Positions 24,036 to 32,685 are shown, counted from the stretch's first letter. The stretch: DNA of 64,000 nt from Myxococcus sp. RHSTA-1-4 (GCF_020037125.1 NZ_JAIQDG010000042.1:33492-97491); one strand, 5' to 3'. Notes: a model not told the origin generated them from the letters alone. Translations and numbers: made by a program.

Positions 24036-25049
24036 TCACTCCACCCGGATGACCACCTTCCCGAAGTGCGCCCCGCTCTTGAGATACTCGAAGGCGGCGC
24101 GCGCCTCGGCGAAGGGGAACACGCGGTCCACCACGGGGCGCACGCCGTGCAGCGTCAGCGCGCGGTTGAGCGCCTCGAAGCCCTGGCGGTGGCCCACGAA
24201 GATGCCCTGCACGCGCAGGTTCTGCATCAGCACGGGCGTGAGCGGCACCGTCCCCGCCCCCCCGCTGAGCACGCCGATGACGGACACCGTGCCGCCCATG
24301 CGCACCGCGCGCAGCGACTTCTCGAACGTCCCGGCTCCGCCCACCTCCACCACGTGGTCCACGCCCACGCCGCCCGTCAGCGCGCGCGCCGCCTTGTCCC
24401 AGTCCGCCGTCGTCGCGTAGTTGATGAGCTCGTGCGCCCCCAGCGCGCGCGCCTTCTCCAGCTTGTCATCCCGGCTCGACGTCAGGATGACGCGCGCCCC
24501 CATCATCCGGGCAATCTGCAAGGCGAAGATGGAGACGCCGCCCGTCCCCTGCACCAGCACGGTGTCCCCGGCCTTGAGCCCTCCATACGTGACGAGCGCG
24601 CTCCACGCCGTGAGCGCCGCGCACGGCAGCGTCGCGGCCTCCTCGTCGGACAGGTACGCGGGTGTGGGAATCACCCCGTCCTCGTGGAGCAGCATCGTGT
24701 CCGCGAGCGCCCCGTCCAGCGGCCCGCCCAGCGTGCTCACCTGCGCGGCGCGGGTCGGCTCCCCGGCGGGCCACGCCTGTGAGAACAGCCCCATCACCCG
24801 GTCGCCCGGCTTCACGCGGGTGACGCCCGGCCCCACCGCGTCCACCACGCCCGCCCCGTCCGAGTTCGGAATCAGGGGCAGCTTCTGCCGCGGGTTGTAG
24901 CGCCCCTCCACCATCATCAGGTCGCGCTGGTTGAGGCTCGTGGCCTTCACCCGCACCCGCACCTGGAAGGGGCCGGGCGTGGGGTCCGGCCGCTCGCTGG
25001 AAACCAGCTTGTCCAACCCGAATCCGTCGCGAATCTCGTAGGCCTTCAT
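24036..25049 (-). CDS. Zinc-binding-type alcohol dehydrogenase/quinone oxidoreductase (MDR superfamily)
   Basis: A 337-residue NAD(P)H-dependent oxidoreductase. The GroES-like N-terminal domain contains ATSLNQRDLMMVEGRY and NSDGAGVVDAVGPGVTRVKPGDRVMG. The Rossmann domain carries the nucleotide motif VQGTGGVSIFALQIARMMGA, and the C-terminus is typical (HFGKVVIRVE). The catalytic-zinc cysteine that classical alcohol dehydrogenases have early in the sequence is absent: N-Q-R-D stands where C-x-x-D is expected. The protein therefore belongs with zinc-independent quinone oxidoreductase/enoyl-reductase members, and its substrate is unknown. The ATG at 25049 starts MKAYEIRD. It lies 11 bp downstream of the PIN gene on the same strand, so the two are probably co-transcribed. 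Confidence 0.85.
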   Translation of the reverse strand: MKAYEIRDGFGLDKLVSSERPDPTPGPFQVRVRVKATSLNQRDLMMVEGRYNPRQKLPLIPNSDGAGVVDAVGPGVTRVKPGDRVMGLFSQAWPAGEPTRAAQVSTLGGPLDGALADTMLLHEDGVIPTPAYLSDEEAATLPCAALTAWSALVTYGGLKAGDTVLVQGTGGVSIFALQIARMMGARVILTSSRDDKLEKARALGAHELINYATTADWDKAARALTGGVGVDHVVEVGGAGTFEKSLRAVRMGGTVSVIGVLSGGAGTVPLTPVLMQNLRVQGIFVGHRQGFEALNRALTLHGVRPVVDRVFPFAEARAAFEYLKSGAHFGKVVIRVE

Positions 25050-25060
25050 GGCCGCCCGTT

Positions 25061-25573
25061 CTACCTCGCCCTCCCGGGTGGAGGGGGCCCTTCAGGAGTC
25101 CGGGTGTCCGCACACAGGCGCTCCACGACCTGCCGGACGGTGAGGATGAGGAAGGGCATCCCGCTCCGGCCGGCCATGGACAGCACCCGCTTGTCCTTGC
25201 TCACCAGCCACGCGGCGCCAGCACGGGCGGCCAGGAGGAGGAACTTCTGGTCATCCCTGTCACGGCACCGGGGCAGCTCCGGCGCGGAAGCCCCCTCCCC
25301 TTCCGGCACCACTCGCACCCGGGCTCGGTAGCGCTCCAGGGCCGCCTGCCGCGCCGCCGCGTCCCACCCTGGCCGGAAGTTGCGCGAGGCGAGCACGTAC
25401 CCCAGCTCCGCCAGCGTGTCCGCGTCCGCCCAGGCAACGAGCGTCCCCGCATCCAGGGCCTCGGCCAGGGGGCGGGCGTGCGGATCGCCGAACGCGAACA
25501 GGTCCAGCACCACGTTGGTGTCGAGCACCACCGGCACGGGGAGTGAGGGCGTCTCTGGGGCGGCAGGGGGCAT
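25061..25573 (-). CDS. PIN-domain protein (putative ribonuclease)
   Basis: A 170-residue PIN-fold protein. The acidic metal-binding residues are in place: D in VVLDTNVVLDLF at about residue 20, an acidic helix TLAEL, the DRDDQKFLLLA segment and D in WLVSKDKRVL. This is the COG1569-type of PIN protein, often labelled the toxin of a toxin-antitoxin pair and expected to cut RNA. No small antitoxin gene precedes it. The next gene on this strand is the dehydrogenase and the upstream gene is divergent, so a toxin role is not supported by context. The ATG at 25573 gives a compact N-terminus; an in-frame start 87 bp upstream overlaps the divergent pseudokinase gene. Confidence 0.78.
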   Translation of the reverse strand: MPPAAPETPSLPVPVVLDTNVVLDLFAFGDPHARPLAEALDAGTLVAWADADTLAELGYVLASRNFRPGWDAAARQAALERYRARVRVVPEGEGASAPELPRCRDRDDQKFLLLAARAGAAWLVSKDKRVLSMAGRSGMPFLILTVRQVVERLCADTRTPEGPPPPGRAR

Positions 25574-25611
25574 GGGTGGGCTATGTTCGCCCGGGAGAAC
25601 GTGAGGGCGGG

Positions 25612-26634
25612 ATGGAATTGAAGCTCCTGAAGTGTCCTGGCTGCGGCGCGAACCTTCCATCCCCTTCCGCGCCCAACGGCATCCTCGTCTGCGAGTACTG
25701 CCGCGCCATGGTGTCCGCCTCGGGTGCGGCGGTGTGGCCCATGCCCGAGCGCCCCGCGGACGACCCGCCCTTCGCTCCGGACCGGCCGCGCGTCACCGTG
25801 GCGGGCACGCGCTACGTGCTGCTCGGCCGGTTGGGCCGGGGCGACGGCAGTGACGTGTTCCTCGCGCGGCGCGACGCGCGCATCACCGAGATGGTGGTGC
25901 TCAAGGTGGTCCGGGCCCTGTCGGACGCGGACCTCGTCGCGCGCGAGTACGAGATTCTCGAGGAGCTGCACCGCGGCGACGCACAGGGCGCCGAGCACTT
26001 CTCGCGGCTCCTGCCCCAGCCGGTGGCCCAGGGGGCCGTGAAGGACCCGGAGGGAGTCCCGCGCGCGGCGGCGGTGTACCGCTGGCACAGCGGCTTCCAG
26101 CACTCGCTCACAGACGTGCGGGAGGTCTACTCCGGTGGAGTGGACCCGCGCGCGGCGGTGTGGATGTGGAAGCGGCTGTTGGAAGTGCTCGGCTTCGTGC
26201 ATCGCAGCGGCTACGTCCATGGCGCCGTGCTGCCGCCGCACGTGGTGCTCCACCCGAGAGACCACGGCGTCATGCTGGTGGGCTGGTGCAACGCGGTGCG
26301 CTTCGCCTCGGGCCGGGCACTGCCCTCCACCAGCGCGGCGCACCGGGACTTCTATCCCGACGCGGTCTGGACGGGCGAAGCGCCCACTCCCGCCACGGAC
26401 CTGGTGATGGGAGCGCGCACCATCGCCTGGGTGCTGGGAGGGGACCCCGTGTCGGGCTCCACGCCGCCGGGCGTGCCTCCGCCGCTGGCGGACCTGGTGC
26501 GACGCTTCTGCGATGCGGCCTACCGGGAGTCCACCGGTGACGCGTGGCGGGTCAAGGAGCTCGTGGACGCCGCGGCGCGCGAGTCCTTCGGCCCGCCGAA
26601 GTTCATCCCCTTCACCATGCCGGGGTGGCGCTGA
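25612..26634 (+). CDS. Zinc-ribbon pseudokinase
   Basis: A 340-residue protein heading a five-gene unit. A four-cysteine zinc ribbon (C8, C11, C27, C30) precedes a protein-kinase-like domain from residue 63. That domain keeps a glycine-rich loop (LGRLGRGDGSDVFLAR) and a VVLKVV strand whose K98 fits the ATP lysine. However, the catalytic HRD loop is replaced by H203-G204-A205 with H210 at the usual Asn position, and the DFG region reads VGWCNA. It therefore lacks the catalytic base and the magnesium aspartate and should be a pseudokinase with a scaffold or nucleotide-sensing role. Its stop overlaps the next start (the A of TGA begins ATG), indicating coupling to the vWA gene. Kinases beside vWA proteins recall the TerY-P triads of tellurite-type stress systems; kinship is inference. 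Confidence 0.78.
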   Translation: MELKLLKCPGCGANLPSPSAPNGILVCEYCRAMVSASGAAVWPMPERPADDPPFAPDRPRVTVAGTRYVLLGRLGRGDGSDVFLARRDARITEMVVLKVVRALSDADLVAREYEILEELHRGDAQGAEHFSRLLPQPVAQGAVKDPEGVPRAAAVYRWHSGFQHSLTDVREVYSGGVDPRAAVWMWKRLLEVLGFVHRSGYVHGAVLPPHVVLHPRDHGVMLVGWCNAVRFASGRALPSTSAAHRDFYPDAVWTGEAPTPATDLVMGARTIAWVLGGDPVSGSTPPGVPPPLADLVRRFCDAAYRESTGDAWRVKELVDAAARESFGPPKFIPFTMPGWR

Positions 26635-27611
26635 TGGGATACGGGAGCTACAGCTACGAGGCCCACGAGTCGATGACACGGGCGCGGTCGGAGCTGCCGC
26701 GCCAGGAGGTCTTCCGGCAGCGGCGCTGCCATGCGCTGATGGAGCCCCACGGGGTGAAGTGGCGCGAGAGCCGCGACAGCGAGGCGCATCCCCGCTCCCT
26801 GGGCATCATCTTCGCGCTGGACGTCACCGGCTCCATGGGCCACATCCCGGACCTGCTGGCGCGCCAGCGGCTGCCGGCCTTCATGAAGGCCCTGCTGGAC
26901 GCGGGCATCACCGACCCGCAGGTACTCTTCATGGCCGTGGGGGACGCCGACAGCGACCACGCGCCCCTCCAGGTGGGCCAGTTCGAGTCCTCCGAGCGGC
27001 AGATGGACCAGTGGCTGACGTGGAGCTACCTGGAAGGCGGCGGCGGCACGCCCGGCACGGAGTCCTACGAGCTGGCCATGTACTTCGCCGCGCGCCACAC
27101 GGACCTGGACTGCTGGCGCAAGCGCAAGCAGCGCGGCTACTTCTTCATGACGGGAGACGAGCGGCCCTACAGCTACGTGTCCCGTGCGCAGGCATCGCTG
27201 CTCATCGGAGACACGCTGGAGCAGGACCTGCCCGTGAAGCAGGTGGTGGACGAGCTGCAGCGCACCTACGAGCCGTTCTTCCTCATCCCCGACCTCGCGC
27301 GGCGGCGCGGCTGCGAGCGCGACTGGCGGGAGCTGCTCGGCGACCGCGTCATCTGCATGGAGGAACCCACCGACACGGTGGACGTGGCGGCGGGGCTGGT
27401 GGGGCTGTGCGAGGGCGCCATCTCCGACCTGGACGCGCTCGCCCGGCACCTGGAGCGGCAGGGCGTGGACAGGCAGGGCCGGGGCCGGGTCATCCGCGCG
27501 CTGACGCCCTTCGCCGCGACACTGGGACGGGACGGAGTGCCCCATCCCCACCTGGAAGACGAGCACCTACCCACCAACGACGCCAACTCCGGCCACCGGC
27601 GCATGGGCTGA
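26634..27611 (+). CDS. vWA-domain protein, first paralogue
   Basis: A 325-residue soluble protein beginning MGYGSYSYEAHE. Its vWA fold is shown by FALDVTGSMG, a MIDAS metal site of the D-x-T-x-S kind (D63, T65, S67). Later segments include QVLFMAVGDAD and GYFFMTGDE, whose acidic residues could complete the site. The C-terminal part ends with a glycine/asparagine-rich stretch. vWA proteins usually bind partner proteins through a metal ion; no transmembrane segment or signal peptide is seen, so it should act in the cytoplasm. It overlaps the pseudokinase stop by one base and is about two-thirds identical by eye to the second vWA protein at 29412, from which it differs mainly in a longer tail. 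Confidence 0.8.
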   Translation: MGYGSYSYEAHESMTRARSELPRQEVFRQRRCHALMEPHGVKWRESRDSEAHPRSLGIIFALDVTGSMGHIPDLLARQRLPAFMKALLDAGITDPQVLFMAVGDADSDHAPLQVGQFESSERQMDQWLTWSYLEGGGGTPGTESYELAMYFAARHTDLDCWRKRKQRGYFFMTGDERPYSYVSRAQASLLIGDTLEQDLPVKQVVDELQRTYEPFFLIPDLARRRGCERDWRELLGDRVICMEEPTDTVDVAAGLVGLCEGAISDLDALARHLERQGVDRQGRGRVIRALTPFAATLGRDGVPHPHLEDEHLPTNDANSGHRRMG

Positions 27612-27623
27612 CTCGGAGCACGT

Positions 27624-27977
27624 GTGAGCACGGCCTACGGACCTCAGGAGCTCGCCCGGGACCTTCAACGGCTCGTGGACCTCCCGGCGCGAACGAAGGC
27701 CGAGCTGAAGGCCTGGTACGCGGAGGCCAGGGAGGTTCAGGAGCGAATCCTCGCGTCGGAGGAGCTACACACCATCCCGCATTCCCTGTGGCACTTCTTC
27801 TCGGACGCGGATGTCCGCGCCAGGTCGCCAGAGGACCGGGAAGGGCAGTTCGAGCAGGTCCGCCAGCACATCGCCGTACTGGCAACAGGAGCCATCCCGC
27901 CCGACGACAGCCGCGAAGTCGACTTCGGCACGTTCCTCCGAGAGCTTTGGAGCTTCATTCGTGGCAAGGACAGATGA
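27624..27977 (+). CDS. Small helical protein of unknown function
   Basis: A 117-residue protein with a GTG start 12 bp after the first vWA gene. Composition is acidic and strongly helical (ELARDLQRLVDL, TKAELKAWYAEAREVQERIL, FGTFLRELWSFIRGK). No catalytic motif, signal peptide or membrane segment is visible and I do not recognise the family. Its TGA overlaps the ATG of the PurA-like gene in the sequence ATGA at 27974-27977, so translation of the two is coupled. That makes a role as adaptor or subunit for the PurA-like enzyme plausible. Confidence 0.72.
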   Translation: MSTAYGPQELARDLQRLVDLPARTKAELKAWYAEAREVQERILASEELHTIPHSLWHFFSDADVRARSPEDREGQFEQVRQHIAVLATGAIPPDDSREVDFGTFLRELWSFIRGKDR

Positions 27978-29377
27978 GCCCCTCCCGCACGGTCCACATC
28001 GTCGTCGACCTCGGCTTCGGTGACGCCGGCAAGGGCACGATGACGGACTGGCTGGTGCGCCGCCACGGCGCGGGGCTCGTGGTGCGCTTCAACGGTGGGG
28101 CCCAGGCCGGCCACAACGTCGTCACCGATGACGGGCGGCACCACACCTTCTCGCAGTTCGGCGCCGGCACCTTCGTCCCGGGCGTGCGCACGCACCTGGC
28201 GCGCCCCACCATCCTCCACCCGCTGGCCATGCTGGTGGAGGCCCGCTACCTCGCCGAGCGCGGCGCACCGGACGCGCTGGCACGGACCACGGTGAGCGAG
28301 GGCGCGCGAATCATCACCCCCTTCCACCAGGCCTCCGGCAGGCTGCGGGAGCTGGCCCGAGGCTCAGGGCGCCACGGCACCTGCGGCGTCGGCGTGGGCG
28401 AGACGGTGCGGGACGCCCTCGCGCACCCGGACGACGCGGTGCACGCCGGAGACCTCGCCCGGCCCGCGGTGCTCGTGCGCAAGGCCGCCGCCGCCCAGGA
28501 GCGGCTGCGCTCGGAGCTCTCGGAGGAGCTCCGCGCCGCGCGCCCGCATCCCCAAGCCGCCCCCGAGCTGGCGATGCTGGAGGACCCGGACGTCCCCTCA
28601 CGTTGGGCAGACGCGGTGCAAGCCCTCCGCCCGCGCGAGCGAATCGTGGGCGACGACTGGCTGGCCCCGCGCCTCAGCGAGGGCACCACCGTCTTCGAAG
28701 GCGCGCAGGGCGTACTGCTGGACGAGTGGCGCGGCTTCCACCCGCACACCACCTGGAGCACGTGCACGTTCGACCTCGCCCTGGAGTTGCTGCGCGATGC
28801 GGCCTTCGACGGCGCCGTCCACCGGCTCGGCGTTGTGCGCGCGTACGCCACGCGCCACGGCGAGGGCCCCTTCCCCACCGAGGAGCCCGCGCTCGCCCCG
28901 GCCGTGCCCGAGCCCCACAACGACGCCGCGGGCTGGCAGGGCGACTTCCGTGTGGGCGGCTTCGACGCGGTGCTCGCCCGCTACGCCCTGGCCGCCTGCG
29001 GGGGCGTGGACGCCCTGGCGCTCACCCACCTGGACCGGCTCGCCGCGCGCTGGCCCGTGTGCACCTCCTACCGTGCGCCACCAGGGAACGACGGAGGCAC
29101 ACTCGTCCGGGACGCGGCGGACACCTCGCGGGTGACGGCGCTGCGCCTGGGCCCCCACCGAGACCTCGCGTACCAGGAGCGCCTCACCCATGCGCTGGCC
29201 ACGTGCCAGCCGGTCCGCGAGGAACTGGACCTGGGAGAGCAGCCGGCCGGGCGGCCAGAGCGCTTCATCTCCTGGGTGGAGTCCACCCTGTGCGTCCGGG
29301 TGGCGGTGACGTCCCACGGCCCGGCGGCGCGGGACAAGCGGGAGCGGGGGCTGACGCCGCCGACGGCTACGCGCTAG
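27974..29377 (+). CDS. Adenylosuccinate-synthetase-like (PurA-like) enzyme, divergent
   Basis: A 467-residue homologue of PurA, which joins IMP and aspartate using GTP. The phosphate loop is DLGFGDAGKG with the catalytic aspartate D17 kept (GDEGKG in PurA). AGHN keeps the catalytic histidine H47, and FEGAQGVLLDE and GEGPFPTE match conserved PurA blocks. Yet the aspartate-binding arginine loop of PurA (GRRRRTGW region) is missing, with an AAGWQGDFRVGGFD segment there, and the C-terminal GTP-specificity motif (STGPDR) reads SHGPAARDK. Substrate specificity has probably changed, as in the phage enzyme PurZ. It is coupled to the small gene upstream and lies 34 bp before the second vWA gene. It is unlikely to be the housekeeping PurA. 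Confidence 0.8.
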   Translation: MSPSRTVHIVVDLGFGDAGKGTMTDWLVRRHGAGLVVRFNGGAQAGHNVVTDDGRHHTFSQFGAGTFVPGVRTHLARPTILHPLAMLVEARYLAERGAPDALARTTVSEGARIITPFHQASGRLRELARGSGRHGTCGVGVGETVRDALAHPDDAVHAGDLARPAVLVRKAAAAQERLRSELSEELRAARPHPQAAPELAMLEDPDVPSRWADAVQALRPRERIVGDDWLAPRLSEGTTVFEGAQGVLLDEWRGFHPHTTWSTCTFDLALELLRDAAFDGAVHRLGVVRAYATRHGEGPFPTEEPALAPAVPEPHNDAAGWQGDFRVGGFDAVLARYALAACGGVDALALTHLDRLAARWPVCTSYRAPPGNDGGTLVRDAADTSRVTALRLGPHRDLAYQERLTHALATCQPVREELDLGEQPAGRPERFISWVESTLCVRVAVTSHGPAARDKRERGLTPPTATR

Positions 29378-29411
29378 CCTCCCCGCCCAACACACGAGGG
29401 GGTTTCGCGAC

Positions 29412-30317
29412 ATGGGGTACGGCAGCTACAGCTACGAAGCGCACGAGGCGCTCACGAAGGCCCGCAGGGACGTCCCACAGCAGGAGGTCTTCCGGCAGCG
29501 GTCCTGTCATCCGAAGATGGACCCTCGGGGCGTGAAGTTCCGCGAGAGCCGTGACAGCGAAACCCACCCCAACTCCCTGTCCGTCGTCATGGCGCTCGAC
29601 GTGACGGGCTCCATGGGCGACATCCCCGAGACGCTCGCGCGGAAGACCTTCCCCACCTTCATGAAGGACCTGATGGAGGCAGGCATCCCCGACCCGCAGG
29701 TGCTCTTCATGGCGGTGGGCGACGCGTACATGGACAGCGCGCCCCTCCAGGTGGGCCAGTTCGAGTCCTCCGAGCAGCAGCTCGACCAGTGGCTCACCTG
29801 GATGTTCCTGGAGCGCGGCGGCGGCGCGAACCCGGCGGAGACCTACGAACTGGGCATGTACTTCGCCGCCGAGCACACCGCGATGGACTGCTTCGAGAAG
29901 CGCGGCAAGAAGGGCTACTTCTTCATGACGGGTGACGAGCCCGCCTTCCACTACGTCGCCAAGGACCACATCGAGAACCTCATCGGCGACAGGACCCGAG
30001 GCGATGTGCCCATGGAGGAGGTCGTCCGCCGGCTGGACCGGACCTTCCACCCGTTCTTCCTCATCCCCGACCAGCGCCGCCGGGGCCGCTGCGAGGACTT
30101 CTGGCGCGGCTACCTGGGCGACCGGGTCATCTGCATGGACGCCCCGGAGGACACCTGTGACGTGGCCGCGGCGCTGGTGGCCCTCACCGAGGGCGCCGTC
30201 CCGAGCGTCGACGCAGTGGCCGAGCGCCTGCTCGCCAGCGGTACGCCGAAGGACCGGGTGAAGGGCATCGTCCGGGCCATCGAGCCCTGGGCCAAGGCCC
30301 TGCGGCGCGCGGCGTAG
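29412..30317 (+). CDS. vWA-domain protein, second paralogue
   Basis: A 301-residue tandem paralogue of the gene at 26634. It has the same MGYGSYSYEAHE start, MIDAS site ALDVTGSMG (D63, T65, S67 at identical positions), shared QVGQFESSE and GYFFMTGDE segments, and the same DRVICM block near residue 240. It lacks the C-terminal Gly/Asn-rich extension of the first copy. Duplicate vWA proteins flanking a PurA-like enzyme suggest either a heteromer or two alternative partners. The 34-bp gap to the PurA-like gene has no obvious promoter, so it probably belongs to the same transcript. It is followed by a 57-bp gap and the helicase gene. Confidence 0.8.
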   Translation: MGYGSYSYEAHEALTKARRDVPQQEVFRQRSCHPKMDPRGVKFRESRDSETHPNSLSVVMALDVTGSMGDIPETLARKTFPTFMKDLMEAGIPDPQVLFMAVGDAYMDSAPLQVGQFESSEQQLDQWLTWMFLERGGGANPAETYELGMYFAAEHTAMDCFEKRGKKGYFFMTGDEPAFHYVAKDHIENLIGDRTRGDVPMEEVVRRLDRTFHPFFLIPDQRRRGRCEDFWRGYLGDRVICMDAPEDTCDVAAALVALTEGAVPSVDAVAERLLASGTPKDRVKGIVRAIEPWAKALRRAA

Positions 30318-30374
30318 AACAGATGCCCGCGAGGCCCTCCCCCACGGGGCCTCGCGCCGTGGTAGTCCGGGGGC

Positions 30375-31631
30375 GTGAGCGACGCCTTCGACCAGCTCGG
30401 CCTCTCGCGGGACACTCTCGGTGCCCTGCGCCGGGCGCGATTCACCCGCCCTACCCCCATCCAGGAGCAGGCCATTCCCCCGGCCCTCGCCGGGAAGGAC
30501 GTCATCGGCTGCGCCGCCACCGGCACCGGCAAGACGGCCGCTTACGTGCTGCCCCTGGTGGAGCGCTTCGCGGGGCAGAAGGGCACGCTCGGGCTGGTGC
30601 TCGCCCCCACCCGGGAGCTGGTGCAGCAGATTGCCGAGCCGGTGCGCTTCTTCTCGGAACCGCGAGGCCTCACGCACACGGTCGTCATCGGCGGCGAGGA
30701 CATGGGGACGCAGGTGACGGCGCTGAAGGAGCGCCCCACCTTCGTGCTCGCCACACCGGGACGGCTGGTGGACCTGCTGGACAGCGGGGTCGCCGCCTTC
30801 CCGCACCTGAAGGCGCTCGTCCTGGACGAGGCGGACCGGATGCTGGACATGGGCTTCCTGCCGCAGCTTGAGCGCATCTTCGCCGCGCTTCCCCGCCGCC
30901 GGCAGACGCTCCTGTTCTCCGCGACGCTGGGCCCGGACGTGAGCCGCTTCGCCCGCCAGCGCCTCTACAAGCCCGTGCGCGTGGAGGTGACTCGCAGCGG
31001 CACCCCCGCCGAGCGCGCGGAGCAGCGGCTCTACTTCGTCAGGCCGGAGGAGAAGACTCCGCTGTTGCTCACGCTGATGGAGCGCGACACGTCGACGGCG
31101 CTCATCTTCACCCGCGCCCGGGAGCGCGCGGACAAGGTGCACCGGGCACTCCAGAAGGCGGGCCACAAGTGCGCGGTGCTGCACGCGGACCGCACGCAGA
31201 ACCAGCGGCGGCAGGCGATGGAGGGCTTCCGCGACGGCACGTACCGCTGCCTCGTGGCCACGGACATCGCCGCTCGCGGGCTGGACGTGGAGGACGTGGG
31301 GCACGTCATCAACTACGACCTGCCGCACGCGCCGGAGGACTACGTGCACCGCATCGGCCGCACCGCCCGTGCCTCGGCCAGCGGGGTGGCCTCCACCTTC
31401 GCCCTGACGCGCGAGGGGCAGGTCATCACCCGTATCGAGAGCATCATGCGCGCGGAGATTCCCCGCGTCCCGGTGCCCCGCGAGGACCCCGTCTTCAAGG
31501 AGCACTGGGAGCGCTTCCTCGAGGCGCAGAAGCACCCCGGCCCGCCGCAGCAGGACCACGGCCAGCCGAAGCGCGCACCGGACCACGCTCCCGGGCGCCA
31601 CGCGCGGACGCACAAGAAGCGTGGCCCGTAG
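30375..31631 (+). CDS. DEAD-box RNA helicase (RhlE-type)
   Basis: ATP-dependent RNA unwinding in the cytoplasm. The 418-residue protein shows the full motif set in order: Q motif (FTRPTPIQEQAIP), motif I AATGTGKT, Ia PTRELVQQI, Ib TPGRLVD, II DEAD in VLDEADRMLDMGF, III SAT, then in the second domain TDIAARGLDVEDV and HRIGRTAR. The C-terminus is a short basic tail (PKRAPDHAPGRHARTHKKRG) typical of RhlE-like helicases. The start is GTG at 30375. RhlE members act in ribosome assembly and cold adaptation. It follows the vWA gene by 57 bp on the same strand, so read-through from the upstream unit is possible, but its own promoter cannot be excluded. Confidence 0.92.
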   Translation: MSDAFDQLGLSRDTLGALRRARFTRPTPIQEQAIPPALAGKDVIGCAATGTGKTAAYVLPLVERFAGQKGTLGLVLAPTRELVQQIAEPVRFFSEPRGLTHTVVIGGEDMGTQVTALKERPTFVLATPGRLVDLLDSGVAAFPHLKALVLDEADRMLDMGFLPQLERIFAALPRRRQTLLFSATLGPDVSRFARQRLYKPVRVEVTRSGTPAERAEQRLYFVRPEEKTPLLLTLMERDTSTALIFTRARERADKVHRALQKAGHKCAVLHADRTQNQRRQAMEGFRDGTYRCLVATDIAARGLDVEDVGHVINYDLPHAPEDYVHRIGRTARASASGVASTFALTREGQVITRIESIMRAEIPRVPVPREDPVFKEHWERFLEAQKHPGPPQQDHGQPKRAPDHAPGRHARTHKKRGP

Positions 31632-31664
31632 GCGCGTCCGGCATCCGCACGCGGCGGCCTCGCG

Positions 31665-32543
31665 TCAGGGCGCCGCCTGCCGCTCCTTCTCCAGCTCCGC
31701 CCGGAAGAACGCGCTGCCCTTCGCGAGCTGCTCCATGTAGGGCCGCACGTCCTCGCGGGCCTCCGGCGACAGCTTCGCGAACGGAATCACGTGCTCGTCG
31801 GGCACGTAGCGGAACGTGAGGTTGATGCGGCGGGTGCGGAAGTCCGGCAGCTCCGGCGGCATGACGTGCCCCGCGCGAGTGTCCACCCGCTGCACGCGGT
31901 GGAACGTCTCGTCCTTCCACCGCGCGCCGCCGAAGAGCTGGAGCGCGCCGTCGTCCAGCCACTGCTCCAGCACCACCTCGTCCCGCTCGCCCGGGCGCGA
32001 GGAGGTGACGAACTGGATGAGCGCGCGCTCGCCGAAGGACAGCGACGCCACCGGCCCCGGCTCGAAGTCCTTGTGCTCGCCCACCCGCGCGGTGTCCACC
32101 CAGCGCCCGTCCTCCAGGCGGCTGCCGTAGAAGTTCACCAGGCAGGTGTTGAGGTGCCAGCCCTTCGGCATGTCCGGCCCGCGGAACATCCGCCGCGCCA
32201 GCTCCTCAATCTTCGTCACCTGCCGCTGGAGCACCGCGGGGAAGGGCTCGGCCTTCACGCACCGGTTCAGCACGCCCTTCGGCGGGCGGTAGTAGTCCAG
32301 GCACGCGAACTGCCAGTTTCCCAGCCAGTACACCGGCCGCAGCAGCCGCCGCTGAGACTGCCCCGGTGGAGGCGGGAAGTGCTTCGAGTAGCGCTCCTCC
32401 CACAGCGGGTGGAGCGTGCCGAGCCATGCCACGATTTCCGCCCGGTCCACGGCGGACAGGAAGCTCGCGTTGTAGTGGTGGCCCGGGGTGCGCTGGCGGA
32501 CCTTGTGGGTCGGCGGGCGGCCCCGGTGGGGGGGGAAGGCCAT
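31665..32543 (-). CDS. AlkB-like 2-oxoglutarate/Fe(II)-dependent dioxygenase
   Basis: A 292-residue protein. The iron facial triad is visible as HKD (H157, D159) in GEHKDFEPGP and a distal H215 in ETFHRVQRV. The 2-oxoglutarate-binding R-x-N-x-x-x-R pattern follows in RRINLTFR (R239, N241, R245). LVNFYG upstream and SLSFGERALIQF after the HxD are characteristic of AlkB homologues. These oxidise methyl groups on DNA, RNA or protein. The N-terminal 130 residues differ from E. coli AlkB, so the substrate is uncertain. It converges on the helicase gene with a 33-bp gap. It could repair alkylated nucleic acid, but no ada or alkA neighbour supports that directly. Confidence 0.8.
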   Translation of the reverse strand: MAFPPHRGRPPTHKVRQRTPGHHYNASFLSAVDRAEIVAWLGTLHPLWEERYSKHFPPPPGQSQRRLLRPVYWLGNWQFACLDYYRPPKGVLNRCVKAEPFPAVLQRQVTKIEELARRMFRGPDMPKGWHLNTCLVNFYGSRLEDGRWVDTARVGEHKDFEPGPVASLSFGERALIQFVTSSRPGERDEVVLEQWLDDGALQLFGGARWKDETFHRVQRVDTRAGHVMPPELPDFRTRRINLTFRYVPDEHVIPFAKLSPEAREDVRPYMEQLAKGSAFFRAELEKERQAAP

Positions 32544-32685
32544 GGGCGCCGTGCTACCACACCGGCTCCGGCGCCTCGACCTCCGAGCGGCATCGGCGCC
32601 ACCCGGACGCCTGGAGTGGAGGGAGGCGGGGTCCTATCCCCCGCCCTGCCTTGCACCCTGACGGATGCAAGGCGGCCCGTGCGCC

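Noticed and set aside
25061..25573. A PIN toxin with its antitoxin
   Set aside because: The PIN fold is clear, but no small antitoxin gene lies next to it; the neighbour on the same strand is a dehydrogenase.
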